In this document: piece after piece, positions 31,099 to 39,875 of the stretch
Layout: every line of letters starts with the position of its first letter
Numbering within the stretch: position 1 is the stretch's first letter
Assembly (NCBI GenBank): GCA_038210185.1
Contig: JBBQWX010000018.1
Span: forward strand, 1 to 40,898
Direction of reading: 5' to 3'
Source: Fodinibacter sp038210185
GTDB lineage: Bacteria; Actinomycetota; Actinomycetes; Actinomycetales; Dermatophilaceae
DNA: 40,898 nucleotides
Translations under genes and position numbers: made by a program
Notes under the pieces: generated by a model
Databases searched by the model: none
What the model was told of the DNA's origin: nothing
The model's input: only the letters and a program-made list of their open reading frames with translations

Positions 31099-33333
31099 TC
31101 AGGAACCGGCAACGGCGAACGCCGAGGTCGAGGTCTGCACGATGCGGCCGCGGGCAGCGTCGGCACCTGTGACGCGCAGGTCGAACGCCGACCCGGCATC
31201 CGCGGTGGTCGTGGTCAGCGTCGCGCGGTAGGTGCCGGCACCGAGCGCCCTGATCGGCAGCTTCATCCAGGCGCCGCCCGGGCGGCGGATCTCGACCAGC
31301 CCTCCGGTGATCGCCGTCGCCGGTGCGCCCTGGATGTGAGAGACGGTCAGGTCGATCGACGAGGTCCCCAGGGGGACGCTCCCGACGAGGTTGGTCGGCA
31401 GCTCGACAGCCGTCCGCAGCAGCGGCAGCACGGCGCACCCCGTGCCCAGGGAACAGGTCCAGGTCGACGGCGGTGAGCCCCCCTGGCCTGCCGCGGAGAC
31501 GAAGGTGATCTCCGTGCGCGTCGTCAACGACTGCAGGGCCAAGGACGGACGGCGGTCGACCTCGTCGAGGATCCGGTACGTACCTGACGTCGCCGGGACG
31601 GCCACCCGGGCAAAGCCGGTGTCGCTCTTGTCGGAGATCAGCGTTCCGTTGCGGTAGATCCGCAACCGGGCCACCGGGGTGCCGTCGAGGCTCCCGAAGG
31701 TCTCGAAGGAGTGCCCCGGGGTGGAGTCGGTCGCGAAGTTGAGCGCGACCTGGAGCCGGCGGGCGGTCCGGCACGTGGGGCAGTCGAAGCCGCTGGCTGC
31801 ACTGCCGGTGGTCTCGACCGGGACGTTCGGCAGGACCGGTCCGCGTCCCCAGTCTGCCGAGGACGTCGTACCGGCAGGGGCGAGCCGCGGCCCGTCGTCG
31901 ATGGCGCCGGCGAACGGGTTGCTGTACGGGTCCGGCGAACCGAACACGGTCGTGAACCACACCGCGCCCGGGATGGCGTTGACGTACGTGACCAGGTTGG
32001 AGGGCAGCTGGACCGGGAAGCTCCAGCCACCCCCGAACAACGAGTCAGGGGTCATCGGATAGGTGAGCAGCCCACCCGAGCGTGGTGCGACGTCCACGTA
32101 CAACCGCGACGTGAAGGTGGCCAGCTGGGGTGTCGTGACGCTGTACGCCTGCCTCGTGGGGATGCCGTCGGCACCGCCGAAGTGCAGTGAGTAGGCGTAC
32201 GGCGTGCCGGACAGCGGTGACCCGGTGAGCGCCCACGAGGCACCGCTGGACAGGGTCCCGCTGGTCGGGGCCTGGGCCGGGGCGACGTCGATGACACCCG
32301 GACCGAGCACCGCGTAACCGCTCGAGAAAGCGCCGGTGCCAGCGGCGTCAAGGCGGGCTATGTCGAACTCCTCGACCTGCTGGTCGGCCGACCGGGGCGT
32401 CCTCACACTGAGCCGCGACGTCGCGGTGCGCCCATCGATCGTGACCACCTGGTTCTGGGCCGAGACCACGTAGTCGCTCTTGGTCACGACCGCAAACCCG
32501 AAGTTCCCGGCCGCGTCGGTTGTGTCGACCGCAGTGTCGAAGCCGTAGGTGCCCAGGGGCACGCTGACCCTGGCCTCGCCGTCCACGACGATCGCGAAGT
32601 TGAGGAACTTGGCGAAGCTGTCGGTGTTGTAGACGCTCACGAACCCGAACGGCACCGGGGCACCGTCGCTGCCGAGCACCTTGACGATGAGCGTGCGCAT
32701 CGGGTAGTTCGGGGTCACCACCGGCGGGGCGGAGGCGCCGGCGAGCACCTTCGTGGCGCCGAACAGTGTGGCCCGGCTGGGGAAGTGAGCCTTGGCGTCG
32801 GTGCGGTACTGGTCTGCCAGGGCCGCACCGAAGCGACGAGCCGAGGCGGCAGTGAGGTAGCCGACGGCCGTGCCCGCCGCCGACGAGGTGACGGTCACGC
32901 CCGGTACGGCCGGGGCCGCCGTGCCGGTGAAGGTGAGCCGGACCGGGATCCGCGCCCTTGTACCGGCGCCGGAGGGCGCCGCGACGTCGAACAGGGTCGG
33001 GTCGAGGAACCGGCCCAGGTACGGGCGCGCGGAGGCCGGTATGACGTAGGTGTGCTTTGGCGTCGTCACGGTCTGGAAGGCGGCTGCTGCGCCGCTGCGC
33101 GTGGCCGGCAGTCCCGCGATGATCGTGCGGCCCTTCGCGTCCTTGGCGACCCGCACGGTCTCCCCGGTCACCAGGGTGACGCCGCGCACGGCAGGAGCCG
33201 CACCCTGTGCCGACGCGGCTACGGCTGATGTGGCCATGCTCCGCGCCGCACCAGGTGCAGCCAGCGCTTGGCCCGCAGTGGTCACCGTCACCAGTGCCAC
33301 CAGCCCATACGCGATCCACCTCGGTCGACGCAT
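31099..33333 (-). CDS. Large exported protein related to the non-catalytic parts of actinobacterial giant subtilases
   Basis: The 744-residue protein starts at ATG 33333 with a signal peptide (RRPRWIAYGLVALVTVTTAGQALAAPG). Residues about 45-170 (GVTLVTGETVRVAKD, then VIPASARPYLGRFLDPTLFDV and ARIPVRLTFTG) resemble the N-terminal region of about 1,200-residue actinobacterial S8 peptidases. The C-terminal ~100 residues (VEIRRPGGAWMKLPIRALGAGTYRATL) resemble their final domain. No D-H-S subtilase domain lies between; instead there are beta-rich segments, one with a peptidase-associated look (VPLGTYGFDTAV). No GTSxAxP motif is present. Together with the adjacent S53 gene it may be a separate pro-region, inhibitor or substrate-binding partner. 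This is inference from context. Confidence 0.75.
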   Translation of the reverse strand: MRRPRWIAYGLVALVTVTTAGQALAAPGAARSMATSAVAASAQGAAPAVRGVTLVTGETVRVAKDAKGRTIIAGLPATRSGAAAAFQTVTTPKHTYVIPASARPYLGRFLDPTLFDVAAPSGAGTRARIPVRLTFTGTAAPAVPGVTVTSSAAGTAVGYLTAASARRFGAALADQYRTDAKAHFPSRATLFGATKVLAGASAPPVVTPNYPMRTLIVKVLGSDGAPVPFGFVSVYNTDSFAKFLNFAIVVDGEARVSVPLGTYGFDTAVDTTDAAGNFGFAVVTKSDYVVSAQNQVVTIDGRTATSRLSVRTPRSADQQVEEFDIARLDAAGTGAFSSGYAVLGPGVIDVAPAQAPTSGTLSSGASWALTGSPLSGTPYAYSLHFGGADGIPTRQAYSVTTPQLATFTSRLYVDVAPRSGGLLTYPMTPDSLFGGGWSFPVQLPSNLVTYVNAIPGAVWFTTVFGSPDPYSNPFAGAIDDGPRLAPAGTTSSADWGRGPVLPNVPVETTGSAASGFDCPTCRTARRLQVALNFATDSTPGHSFETFGSLDGTPVARLRIYRNGTLISDKSDTGFARVAVPATSGTYRILDEVDRRPSLALQSLTTRTEITFVSAAGQGGSPPSTWTCSLGTGCAVLPLLRTAVELPTNLVGSVPLGTSSIDLTVSHIQGAPATAITGGLVEIRRPGGAWMKLPIRALGAGTYRATLTTTTADAGSAFDLRVTGADAARGRIVQTSTSAFAVAGS

Positions 33334-33366
33334 GCATCCCCCATGTTCTCGAAGCCACGCCAGCAA

Positions 33367-33648
33367 CCCTGCTGGGCCCGCGTCACTTTCCCAGCCGGGC
33401 CAGTCGCAGTCAAGGGCTGCAGAGAGGCGGCACCATAGGCGCCCGCAGGGAGCACCACTGGGGGTTGCAGCCGCCCGGCAGGCGGTCCAGGCCCAGTCTT
33501 GGTTCTCACCCCGTTGCGGGGCCCGCGGCCCCCGCAGTGACCCGGAAGCGCTTGGTCGTCAGTAGGCAGGGCGGCCGGCTCCTGCGGGGTGTACTTCGGC
33601 GCGGACCCGACGGCACGAGCGGCTCGGACTGGCGTGGGGCGACAAAGA
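33367..33648. other. Region without a gene upstream of the oxidoreductase
   Basis: No credible coding frame is seen. It holds GC-rich hairpins (for example ccccgttgcgggg near 33508) and the 5' leader of the exported protein. The part after 33648 is described as a promoter region. Confidence 0.4.
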
Positions 33649-33699
33649 AACGAACTGGTGGCTGAGTCGGTTCGTTAGAGCAACTGACCGCGGTAGGGT
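33649..33699 (+). promoter_or_regulatory. Promoter and inverted repeat of the molybdopterin oxidoreductase
   Basis: AACGAAC (33649-33655) and GTTCGTT (33670-33676) form a 7-bp inverted repeat with a 14-base spacer. The second arm contains TTCGTT (33671-33676), which lies 17 bases before TAGGGT (33694-33699), a possible -35/-10 pair. A dimeric regulator could bind here; the HxlR protein encoded downstream is the obvious candidate. Confidence 0.5.
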
Positions 33700-33749
33700 G
33701 TTCATCGGCGGCATCGCGCCGCGCATCAGTTGGGTGGCGGAGGTGCCTC

Positions 33750-36035
33750 GTGACCGTGGGACATCGCAGCGATCGGGCCTGGCAGCCGAGCGCGTGCATC
33801 TTGTGTGAGTGCAACTGTGGCATTGCGATCCAGCTCGGGGAGGACGGGCGGCGGTTCGAGAAGATCCGCGGAGACCGGGCGCACCCTGCCTCGCAGGGCT
33901 ATACGTGTAACAAAGCGCTGCAGCTCGACGCCTACCAGAACGGCCGAGGTGACCGGGTGACTCGGCCGCTACGGCGGCGGCCCGACGGCAGCTTCGAGGA
34001 GATCGACTGGGACACAGCGATTGCAGAGGTCGCTGAACGCCTGGACCGGGTCCGCGACGATTTCGGCGGGGAGTCGATCTTCTACTACGGCGGCGGCGGC
34101 CAGGGCAACCATCTCGGGGGCGCCTACTCGCCGGCGACGATGGCCGCGTTCGGTGCGCGGTACCGATCGAGTGCGTTGGCGCAGGAGAAGACCGGTGAGT
34201 TCTGGGTCAGCGCCCGACTCCTGGGCGCGATCACTCGCGCCGATGTCGAACACAGCGAGGTGGCCTTGTTCCTGGGGAAGAACCCCTACCAGTCCCATGG
34301 CTTCCCACGCGCCCGCTCGGTGCTCAAGGAGATGGCGAAGGACCCGGCCCGGTCGATCATCGTCGTGGACCCGGTGCGCACCGAAACCGCCGACCTGGCC
34401 GACTACCACCTCCAGCTGCGACCCGGGACGGACCTCTACCTGGTCACGGCGTTGGCGGCAATTCTCGTGCAGGAGAACTTGGTTGACCGCGACTGGGTCG
34501 TCGAGCACGTCGATGCGGCGGGTGCGGAGGCCGTGGCCGAGGTGCTGTGCGGCATCCCCGTGAAGCACTTCTGCGAGATCGCCGACGTGGACGCCGAACT
34601 GGTTCACACCGTGGCCCGCCGGATCGCCGGCGCCCAGTCGGTCGCGGTGCTCGAGGACCTCGGCGTCCAGATGAACCGCGACTCCACCCTGGTCAGCTAC
34701 GTCGAGAAGCTGATCTGGCTGATGACGGGGAACTTCGCCAAAGCCGGTGCGCAGTACGTTCCGTCCAGCATGTCCTCGATCGGGCGCGACCGGGGACATC
34801 CGGCAGGGCGGGGCCCGCGCAGCCCCGTGGTCGGCGCGCCGATCATCAGTGGACTCGTCCCGTGCAACGTGATCGCCGACGAGATCCTCACCGACCACCC
34901 GGCCCGGTATCGGGCGATGCTGGTCGAGAGCTCGAACCCCGTCCACTCGTTGGCTGACTCGCCACGCACCCGCGCGGCCCTGGAGGCCCTGGACCTGGTC
35001 GTCGTGATCGACGTGGCGATGACCGAGACTGCGCGCCTGGCTGACTACGTGCTGCCCGCGCCGACCCAGTACGAGAAGTACGAGGCCACGTTCTTCAACT
35101 TCGACTTTCCACGCAACCTGTTCCACCTCCGCCGCCCGGTGCTCGAGCCACCCGACGGCGTGCTCGCCGAGCCCGAGATCCACGCCCGCCTTGTCGAGGC
35201 CGCTGGCGCCCTGACCGAGGCCGACTACCTGCCGCTGCGCGAGGCGTTGGTCATGGGCCGCGAGGCCTTCGCCCACGCCTTTGCGACGGCGATGGGGGAC
35301 CCGCGGCTGGCCAGCCTGGCGACGGTACTGCTGTACCGCACGCTCGGCCCGTCGCTGCCCCACGACGCCGCGCCGGCGGCGGTGCTCTGGGGCGCCGCGC
35401 AGCGGTGCGCTGCCGGCAACAGGGCAGGGGTACGCCGCGCCGGGTACGGCGACGGCCCCATGGCGGGAGACCGCCTCTTCGAGGCGATCCTGAACAACCC
35501 TTCAGGGGTGGTGATCACCCACGACACCTACGACGAATCGTGGACCCGGCTGGGTGGGCGCAGGATCCAGCTGGACATCCCCGAGCTTCTGGTCGAGGTC
35601 GCAGGCCTGGAACACCGGGGGGCGCCGGTTCCGGGCGAGCAGTGGCCCTTCGTCCTGTCCGCCGGTGAGCGTCGGGCCTTCACCGCGAACACGATCATCC
35701 GCGACCCGAACTGGCGAAAGCGTGACCGTCAGGGCGCGCTGCGGATGAGCGAGACCGACGCCGACCGGCTCGGGGTCAGGACCGGCCAACTCGTCCGGTT
35801 GACCACCCGACGCGGCCACACCGACGTTGCGGTCGAGCCGACGCCACGCATGCGGGCCGGGCACCTTTCCCTGCCGAACGGCTACGGGCTCGGCGTGGCC
35901 GGCGACGACGACCCCGGCCGCGCGCCGCACGTGACCGGCGCCCCGCCCAACGAGCTGACCTCGAGCCAGGATCGCGACGAATGGGTGGGCACCCCGTGGC
36001 ACAAACACGTCCCCGCGAGAGTCGAGGTGCTGTGA
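33750..36035 (+). CDS. Molybdopterin-dependent oxidoreductase with an N-terminal 4Fe-4S site
   Basis: The 761-residue protein belongs to the DMSO-reductase/formate-dehydrogenase superfamily. The cluster motif is Cys16-x2-Cys19-x3-Cys23-x29-Cys53. The cofactor domains show YYGGGGQGNHLG, ALAQEKTGEFWVSARLLG, VALFLGKNPYQSHG, DPVRTETADLADYHLQLRPGTDLYL and, at the C-terminus, the molybdopterin-binding NTIIRDPNWRK and LSLPNGYG segments. No cysteine or clear selenocysteine lies where the metal ligand of formate dehydrogenases is expected, so the ligand and reaction are unknown. There is no Tat signal, so it should be cytoplasmic. GTG 33750 has GGAGG upstream. It overlaps the HxlR gene by four bases; no electron-transfer partner is adjacent. 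Confidence 0.9.
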   Translation: MTVGHRSDRAWQPSACILCECNCGIAIQLGEDGRRFEKIRGDRAHPASQGYTCNKALQLDAYQNGRGDRVTRPLRRRPDGSFEEIDWDTAIAEVAERLDRVRDDFGGESIFYYGGGGQGNHLGGAYSPATMAAFGARYRSSALAQEKTGEFWVSARLLGAITRADVEHSEVALFLGKNPYQSHGFPRARSVLKEMAKDPARSIIVVDPVRTETADLADYHLQLRPGTDLYLVTALAAILVQENLVDRDWVVEHVDAAGAEAVAEVLCGIPVKHFCEIADVDAELVHTVARRIAGAQSVAVLEDLGVQMNRDSTLVSYVEKLIWLMTGNFAKAGAQYVPSSMSSIGRDRGHPAGRGPRSPVVGAPIISGLVPCNVIADEILTDHPARYRAMLVESSNPVHSLADSPRTRAALEALDLVVVIDVAMTETARLADYVLPAPTQYEKYEATFFNFDFPRNLFHLRRPVLEPPDGVLAEPEIHARLVEAAGALTEADYLPLREALVMGREAFAHAFATAMGDPRLASLATVLLYRTLGPSLPHDAAPAAVLWGAAQRCAAGNRAGVRRAGYGDGPMAGDRLFEAILNNPSGVVITHDTYDESWTRLGGRRIQLDIPELLVEVAGLEHRGAPVPGEQWPFVLSAGERRAFTANTIIRDPNWRKRDRQGALRMSETDADRLGVRTGQLVRLTTRRGHTDVAVEPTPRMRAGHLSLPNGYGLGVAGDDDPGRAPHVTGAPPNELTSSQDRDEWVGTPWHKHVPARVEVL

Positions 36036-36571
36036 AGCGCACGTCGTTCTCGCAGTGGCCCTGCTCGATCGCGCGCACGGTCGACCTGCTCGGGGACTGG
36101 TGGACACCCTTGGTGCTGCGTGAGGCGTTCCACGGGGTGCGGCGTTTCGACGGCTTCGAGCGCGGCCTCGGCATCGGCCGCAACGTGTTGACCCAGCGCC
36201 TGACCCGGCTGGTCGAGGAAGACGTCATGGTGCGCACGCTGTACCGGGAACGGCCCGCGCGCTACGAGTACACCCTGACCGACAAGGGCCGTGACCTGTT
36301 CGGCGTCCTGCTCGTGATCAACGCGTGGGGAGACCGGTGGGTCGCCCCGGACGGGGCTCCGGTCCTCCTGCACCACACGACGTGCGACCACGACACCCGC
36401 GCCACCGTCGTCTGCGATCACTGCCGTCAACCGCTCGAGCCACGCGACATCCATGCCCGGCTCGGGCCCGGATACCCGGCGGCACTCCGGCCCGGCGCCC
36501 TGGCCACCGGACGGTTCAGCGATGCCGGCGGCGCAGGCCATGAGCTCGGACGACCCCCTCGCACTACCTGA
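36032..36571 (+). CDS. HxlR-family transcriptional regulator with a cysteine-rich C-terminal extension
   Basis: The 179-residue protein has a winged HTH of the HxlR type (about residues 8-95): CSIARTVDLLGDWWTPLVLREAFHGVRRFDGFERGLGIGRNVLTQRLTRLVEEDVM and YEYTLTDKGRDL. The extension has CDHDTRATVVCDHC, which could bind zinc or sense redox state. The GTG start overlaps the oxidoreductase stop as GTGA, with GAGG just upstream, so both proteins are made together. The inverted repeat upstream of the oxidoreductase is its likely operator. The signal it senses is unknown. Confidence 0.9.
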   Translation: MKRTSFSQWPCSIARTVDLLGDWWTPLVLREAFHGVRRFDGFERGLGIGRNVLTQRLTRLVEEDVMVRTLYRERPARYEYTLTDKGRDLFGVLLVINAWGDRWVAPDGAPVLLHHTTCDHDTRATVVCDHCRQPLEPRDIHARLGPGYPAALRPGALATGRFSDAGGAGHELGRPPRTT

Positions 36572-36666
36572 CCTGGACCGCGAGCGCCCCCTCCCCGTGT
36601 GGGAACGTGCCGGTGCAGGCGCTCACGGTCGGGGAAAGTGGGAGCAGCGGGCTGGACGTTCCTCCG

Positions 36667-36681
36667 CCAGTGCTGCACTGG
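36667..36681 (-). terminator. Hairpin after the lactate permease gene
   Basis: CCAGTG-CTG-CACTGG is a perfect 6-bp stem with a 3-base loop, four bases beyond the minus-strand stop of lldP. There is no U-tract. Confidence 0.45.
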
Positions 36682-36684
36682 TCG

Positions 36685-38430
36685 TCACGGCGTGATGACC
36701 ATCCAGCCGAGCACGGCGGTCGACTGCAGGTAGACCAGCACGCACATGCCGAACAGCAAGCTCAGGCTCCAGAAGATGACCTTGCGGAAGAGCACGCTCT
36801 CCTTGCCCTCCATGCCGACGACAGCGGCGGCGATGGCCAGGTTCTGTGGGGAGATCATCTTGCCCAGGACGCCACCGGAGGTGTTGGCGGAGGCCAGGAG
36901 GTACTCGTTCAGGCCGGTCTCCTTGGCGGCCGTCACCTGGAGTACGCCGAAGAGCGAGTTCGAGGAGGTGTCCGACCCGGTGACGGCGACGCCGAGCCAC
37001 CCGACGACGGCGGAGAGGAACGCGAAGAACGCACCGGTCTCCGCGAGCGCACGGCCCAGCGTGCCGGTCTGGCCCGAGAAGTTCATGACATAGGCGAGCG
37101 CGAGGACGGCGACCACCGTGAGGATCGTGAACCGGAAGTCGACGATGACCCGGCCAAGGGCACCCAGGGCCCTGCCCGGGCCGATCCGGTAGACCAGGGC
37201 GGTGAGGATGCCGGCGATCAGCAGGACCGTGCCGGCCGCGGTGAACACGTTGAGGTTGAACGTCGCTGCGGCAGGGGTCTCACCGGCCGCGTTGAGGATC
37301 TCCAGACCCGGCCACTGGAACTTCCAGCCCGAGTGCGTGTCGAGGTAGGTCTTCAGCGGGCCGAACGACACCAGGGTGAACAGCGCGACGACGATGAGGT
37401 AGGGCGCGAAGGCCAGGAACGTCTCGCGGCCGCTGACCGGCCCGCTGGCCTGGTCACGGGTGCCCGCGAAGTGCGAGGGCGGCTCGGGGTCGTCCTCGTC
37501 GACCGCGAGGGCGGTGGTGCCGGCGCTGCCGGCCCCGGAGGCGACCCCCACCGGCGTGGCGACGGCCCGGCTGCGGGAGGTGTCGGCGGTGGAGATCCCG
37601 TCGGTCCCGAGGACCTCGCTCGGCGACCACACGCGGAGCAGGGCGACGACGGCGAGCGCGCCGGCGAAGGCGGCGACGATGTCGGCGACCTGGTAGTTCC
37701 AGAAGTTCGAGGTGAGGAACTGTCCCAGGCTGAAGAAGAAGCCGGCGACGAGGGCAGGGAGCCACGCCTCGCGGATGCCGCGCCTGCCGTCGACCATGAA
37801 CACCAGGATGAGCGGCACGAAGAGCGCCAGGATCGGGGTCTGCCGGCCCACCATCGCGCCGAGGTCCGCAGGGTCCAGGCCAGTGATCTTGCCCAGGGTG
37901 GTGATCGGCACGGCGATGGCGCCGAAGGCCACCGGAGCGGTGTTGGCGACCAGGGCGACCGCGGCGGCCTTGACCGGGCGGATGCCGACCGCCATCAGCA
38001 TGACCGCGGTCACCGCGACCGGCGTGCCGAAGCCGGCGAGCGCCTCCAGCAGCGCGCCGAAGCAGAAGGCGATGAGGATGGCCTGGACCCGCTGGTCCGG
38101 GGACAGCGACGCGAACGCCCGGCGCAGCACCAGGTCGTAGCCGGTGAGCTCGGTGAGCCGGTAGATCCAGATCGCGGTCAGGACGATGTAGATGATCGGG
38201 AAGAGACCGAAGGCGCCACCCTCGGTGGCGGTGATGAGCGCCTGGCTCGCCGGCATCCCGAAGGCAGCGACGGCGACGACGATGGCGACGACGAGGCTGG
38301 TGAGCCCGGCCTGCCAGGCCTTCCACTTGAGCGCGCCCAGGAGCACGAACAACGTCAGAAGGGGGAGGGCTGCGACGAGCGCTGAGAGCGCCAACGACCC
38401 ACCGACGGGTGCTGGTTGTGGCTGGAACAC
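36685..38430 (-). CDS. lldP: L-lactate permease (LctP/LldP family)
   Basis: The 581-residue integral membrane protein has about 13-14 helices. It is a proton symporter for L-lactate and sometimes glycolate or D-lactate. Family marks are LALSALVAALPLLTLFVLLGALKWKAW at the N-terminus, FGALLEALAGFGTPVAVTA, VALVANTAPVAFGAIAVPI, TGSDTSSNSLFGVLQVTAA and ANTSGGVLGKMISPQNLAIA. A long hydrophilic loop with an acidic stretch (VDEDDPEPPSH) lies in the middle. GTG 38430 has AAGGAG six bases upstream. The promoter (TTGCCT-N17-TACTGT) is overlapped by two operator-like sites shared with the divergent GntR gene. No lactate dehydrogenase is in the window. Confidence 0.95.
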   Translation of the reverse strand: MFQPQPAPVGGSLALSALVAALPLLTLFVLLGALKWKAWQAGLTSLVVAIVVAVAAFGMPASQALITATEGGAFGLFPIIYIVLTAIWIYRLTELTGYDLVLRRAFASLSPDQRVQAILIAFCFGALLEALAGFGTPVAVTAVMLMAVGIRPVKAAAVALVANTAPVAFGAIAVPITTLGKITGLDPADLGAMVGRQTPILALFVPLILVFMVDGRRGIREAWLPALVAGFFFSLGQFLTSNFWNYQVADIVAAFAGALAVVALLRVWSPSEVLGTDGISTADTSRSRAVATPVGVASGAGSAGTTALAVDEDDPEPPSHFAGTRDQASGPVSGRETFLAFAPYLIVVALFTLVSFGPLKTYLDTHSGWKFQWPGLEILNAAGETPAAATFNLNVFTAAGTVLLIAGILTALVYRIGPGRALGALGRVIVDFRFTILTVVAVLALAYVMNFSGQTGTLGRALAETGAFFAFLSAVVGWLGVAVTGSDTSSNSLFGVLQVTAAKETGLNEYLLASANTSGGVLGKMISPQNLAIAAAVVGMEGKESVLFRKVIFWSLSLLFGMCVLVYLQSTAVLGWMVITP

Positions 38431-38455
38431 GCGGGACTCCTTCGGCCGAACGATG

Positions 38456-38491
38456 TTGTCTGACAGTAAGACGCGTATACTTGTCAGGCAA
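38456..38491. promoter_or_regulatory. Divergent lldP/gntR promoters with two operator-like sites
   Basis: TTGTCTGACAG (38456-38466) and TTGTCAGGCAA (38481-38491) resemble FadR/LldR-type sites (TNGTNNNACNNA). Read as a pair they form an inverted repeat, TTGYCTGACA. The minus-strand lldP promoter is TTGCCT (38486-38491), 17 bases, TACTGT (38463-38468). The plus strand has TATACT (38476-38481) as a -10 for the regulator gene. Both sites cover promoter elements, so binding should block transcription. Confidence 0.65.
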
Positions 38492-38590
38492 TCACAAACC
38501 GTGGTCGGCTGCGTCACACCCGAGAGGGCGGGCCCTGCGCTGCTTCGTTGTCGCACCCCCGATCCAAGGCGGACAAAGGAGGTGGGCGCT

Positions 38591-39256
38591 GTGCCCACGC
38601 TGCAGACCGTGTCGGTCGTGGACGCGCTCGTCGGCACGCTTCGCGCCCAGGTGCTGGACGGCCACCTGCCATCGGGGGCCACCCTGGTCGAGGCCGACAT
38701 CGCGGCGGAGTTCGGCATCTCCCGCCCCACGGCGCGATCGGCCATCACCGTGCTCGTCCACGAGGGGCTGCTGCGGCGCCAGGCCCACAAGTCGGCCCAC
38801 GTGCCGGTGCTGTCGCGCGCCGACGTCGAGGACCTGTTCCTGGTCCGCATCCCCCTGGAGATCGGGGTGGTCGGTGCGGTCATAGCGCAGGGTGCACCTC
38901 CGCTCGACGCCGGCCGGGCCGTGGCAGCGCTGTCCGCCGTGCCCGACGACGCACCCCACAGTGTCTTCGTCGACGCGGACCTCGACTTCCACCGCGCCCT
39001 CGTGAACTCCGTGGCCAGCCCCAGGCTGAGCCGTCTGTATGCCGCCCTCAGCGGCGAGATCCACCTCTCGATGGCCCAGTCGCGTTACCTCCTCGGCCGC
39101 GACCGCATCGCCCGAGAGCACCGGCAGGTCCTCGAGGCTCTGCAGGCCGGCGATGCCGCGCTCGCCGAGGAGCGGATGCGCGCACACCTCGTGGGAGCGT
39201 GCGAGGCGCTGGCCGACCGACTCGACCGCGTCGATACCGCCGTCCAGGCGTCCTGA
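38591..39256 (+). CDS. GntR-family (FadR subfamily) transcriptional regulator
   Basis: The 221-residue protein has a winged HTH (about 8-72: VDALVGTLRAQVLDGHLPSGATLVEADIAAEFGISRPTARSAITVLVHEGLLRR) and a helical FCD ligand domain (about 80-215) with DLDFHRALVNSVASPRLS and EHRQVLEALQAGDAALAEERMRAHL. The Asp and His residues fit the metal-binding site of FCD domains, which bind small organic acids. Divergent to lldP, it is probably the lactate-responsive regulator. The start is GTG 38591, with AAAGGAGG about ten bases upstream. It was identified from context and fold; the ligand is inferred. Confidence 0.9.
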   Translation: MPTLQTVSVVDALVGTLRAQVLDGHLPSGATLVEADIAAEFGISRPTARSAITVLVHEGLLRRQAHKSAHVPVLSRADVEDLFLVRIPLEIGVVGAVIAQGAPPLDAGRAVAALSAVPDDAPHSVFVDADLDFHRALVNSVASPRLSRLYAALSGEIHLSMAQSRYLLGRDRIAREHRQVLEALQAGDAALAEERMRAHLVGACEALADRLDRVDTAVQAS

Positions 39257-39290
39257 CCGCCCACTCGATCTGCCCAGCCCGCGACGTGGG

Positions 39291-39875
39291 CTACCGAGGC
39301 GTTGCGAGCCGATGAGCGATGTCGACAGCAAGCGCGATCTGGTGGTCAAGGGCCGGTGCACTGTCCCACCACGACACCGACGTCACGACCAGCCCTTCCC
39401 CAGTGATCGTGATCGACCACAGCTGGGCAGGCCGCACGACACCGTCGCCGTGCGGGGCCGCCGGCCAGCTCTCGATGCGCCGGCGAAGTGCTGCGTCGAG
39501 GATGCCGGCGGGATCGGTGTAGACGAAGCGGCCCTCGAGGTCGGCTCCGGGAGGCAGACCCGACGCCCGACCGGCCAGCTGCCGCAACCTCTTCATCAGT
39601 CTGCCTAGGTCAGACTGGGGGCCGGCGCGGCGCACGTCGACGATCGGGGCCTCGGCCCTGGTCGACGAACGTCCGGCCCGCAGGGTCGGACACACCCAGC
39701 GGACGAACGACGCCGGGTCGCTCTCTCCTGTCGGCGTGCCGTCATCGAGGTCGCAGTACCAGGCGAGATCCGATTCTCGGGGCTCCAGCCGGCACGCGTG
39801 CTGGTGGGAGCTCGTGACGACCAGGTCACGCTCGGTCACCACGACATCGACGAAGTCGAAGTGAGAAGCCATCAC
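39291..39875 (-). CDS. Hypothetical protein
   Basis: The 194-residue protein has no domain I recognise. It is rich in Asp, Arg and Thr, lacks membrane segments and signal peptide, and has LAWYCDLDDGTPTGESDPASFVRWVCPTLRAG in the middle and VVTSVSWWDSAPALDHQIALAVDIAHRLATP at the end. Codon use looks like that of the neighbours. The GTG at 39875 is preceded by TAGCCT six bases away, which supports both the gene and a leaderless start (an ATG follows at 39872). It converges with the GntR gene. Confidence 0.65.
   Translation of the reverse strand: MMASHFDFVDVVVTERDLVVTSSHQHACRLEPRESDLAWYCDLDDGTPTGESDPASFVRWVCPTLRAGRSSTRAEAPIVDVRRAGPQSDLGRLMKRLRQLAGRASGLPPGADLEGRFVYTDPAGILDAALRRRIESWPAAPHGDGVVRPAQLWSITITGEGLVVTSVSWWDSAPALDHQIALAVDIAHRLATPR

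Noticed and set aside
33500..33540. GC-rich stem-loops as a possible structured RNA or tRNA
   Set aside because: The stems are short and overlapping, with no cloverleaf or conserved motif; this is expected by chance at this GC content.
33969..35363. 464-codon minus-strand open frame inside the molybdopterin oxidoreductase
   Set aside because: It is an antisense shadow; the sense strand has clear cofactor-binding motifs across the same region.
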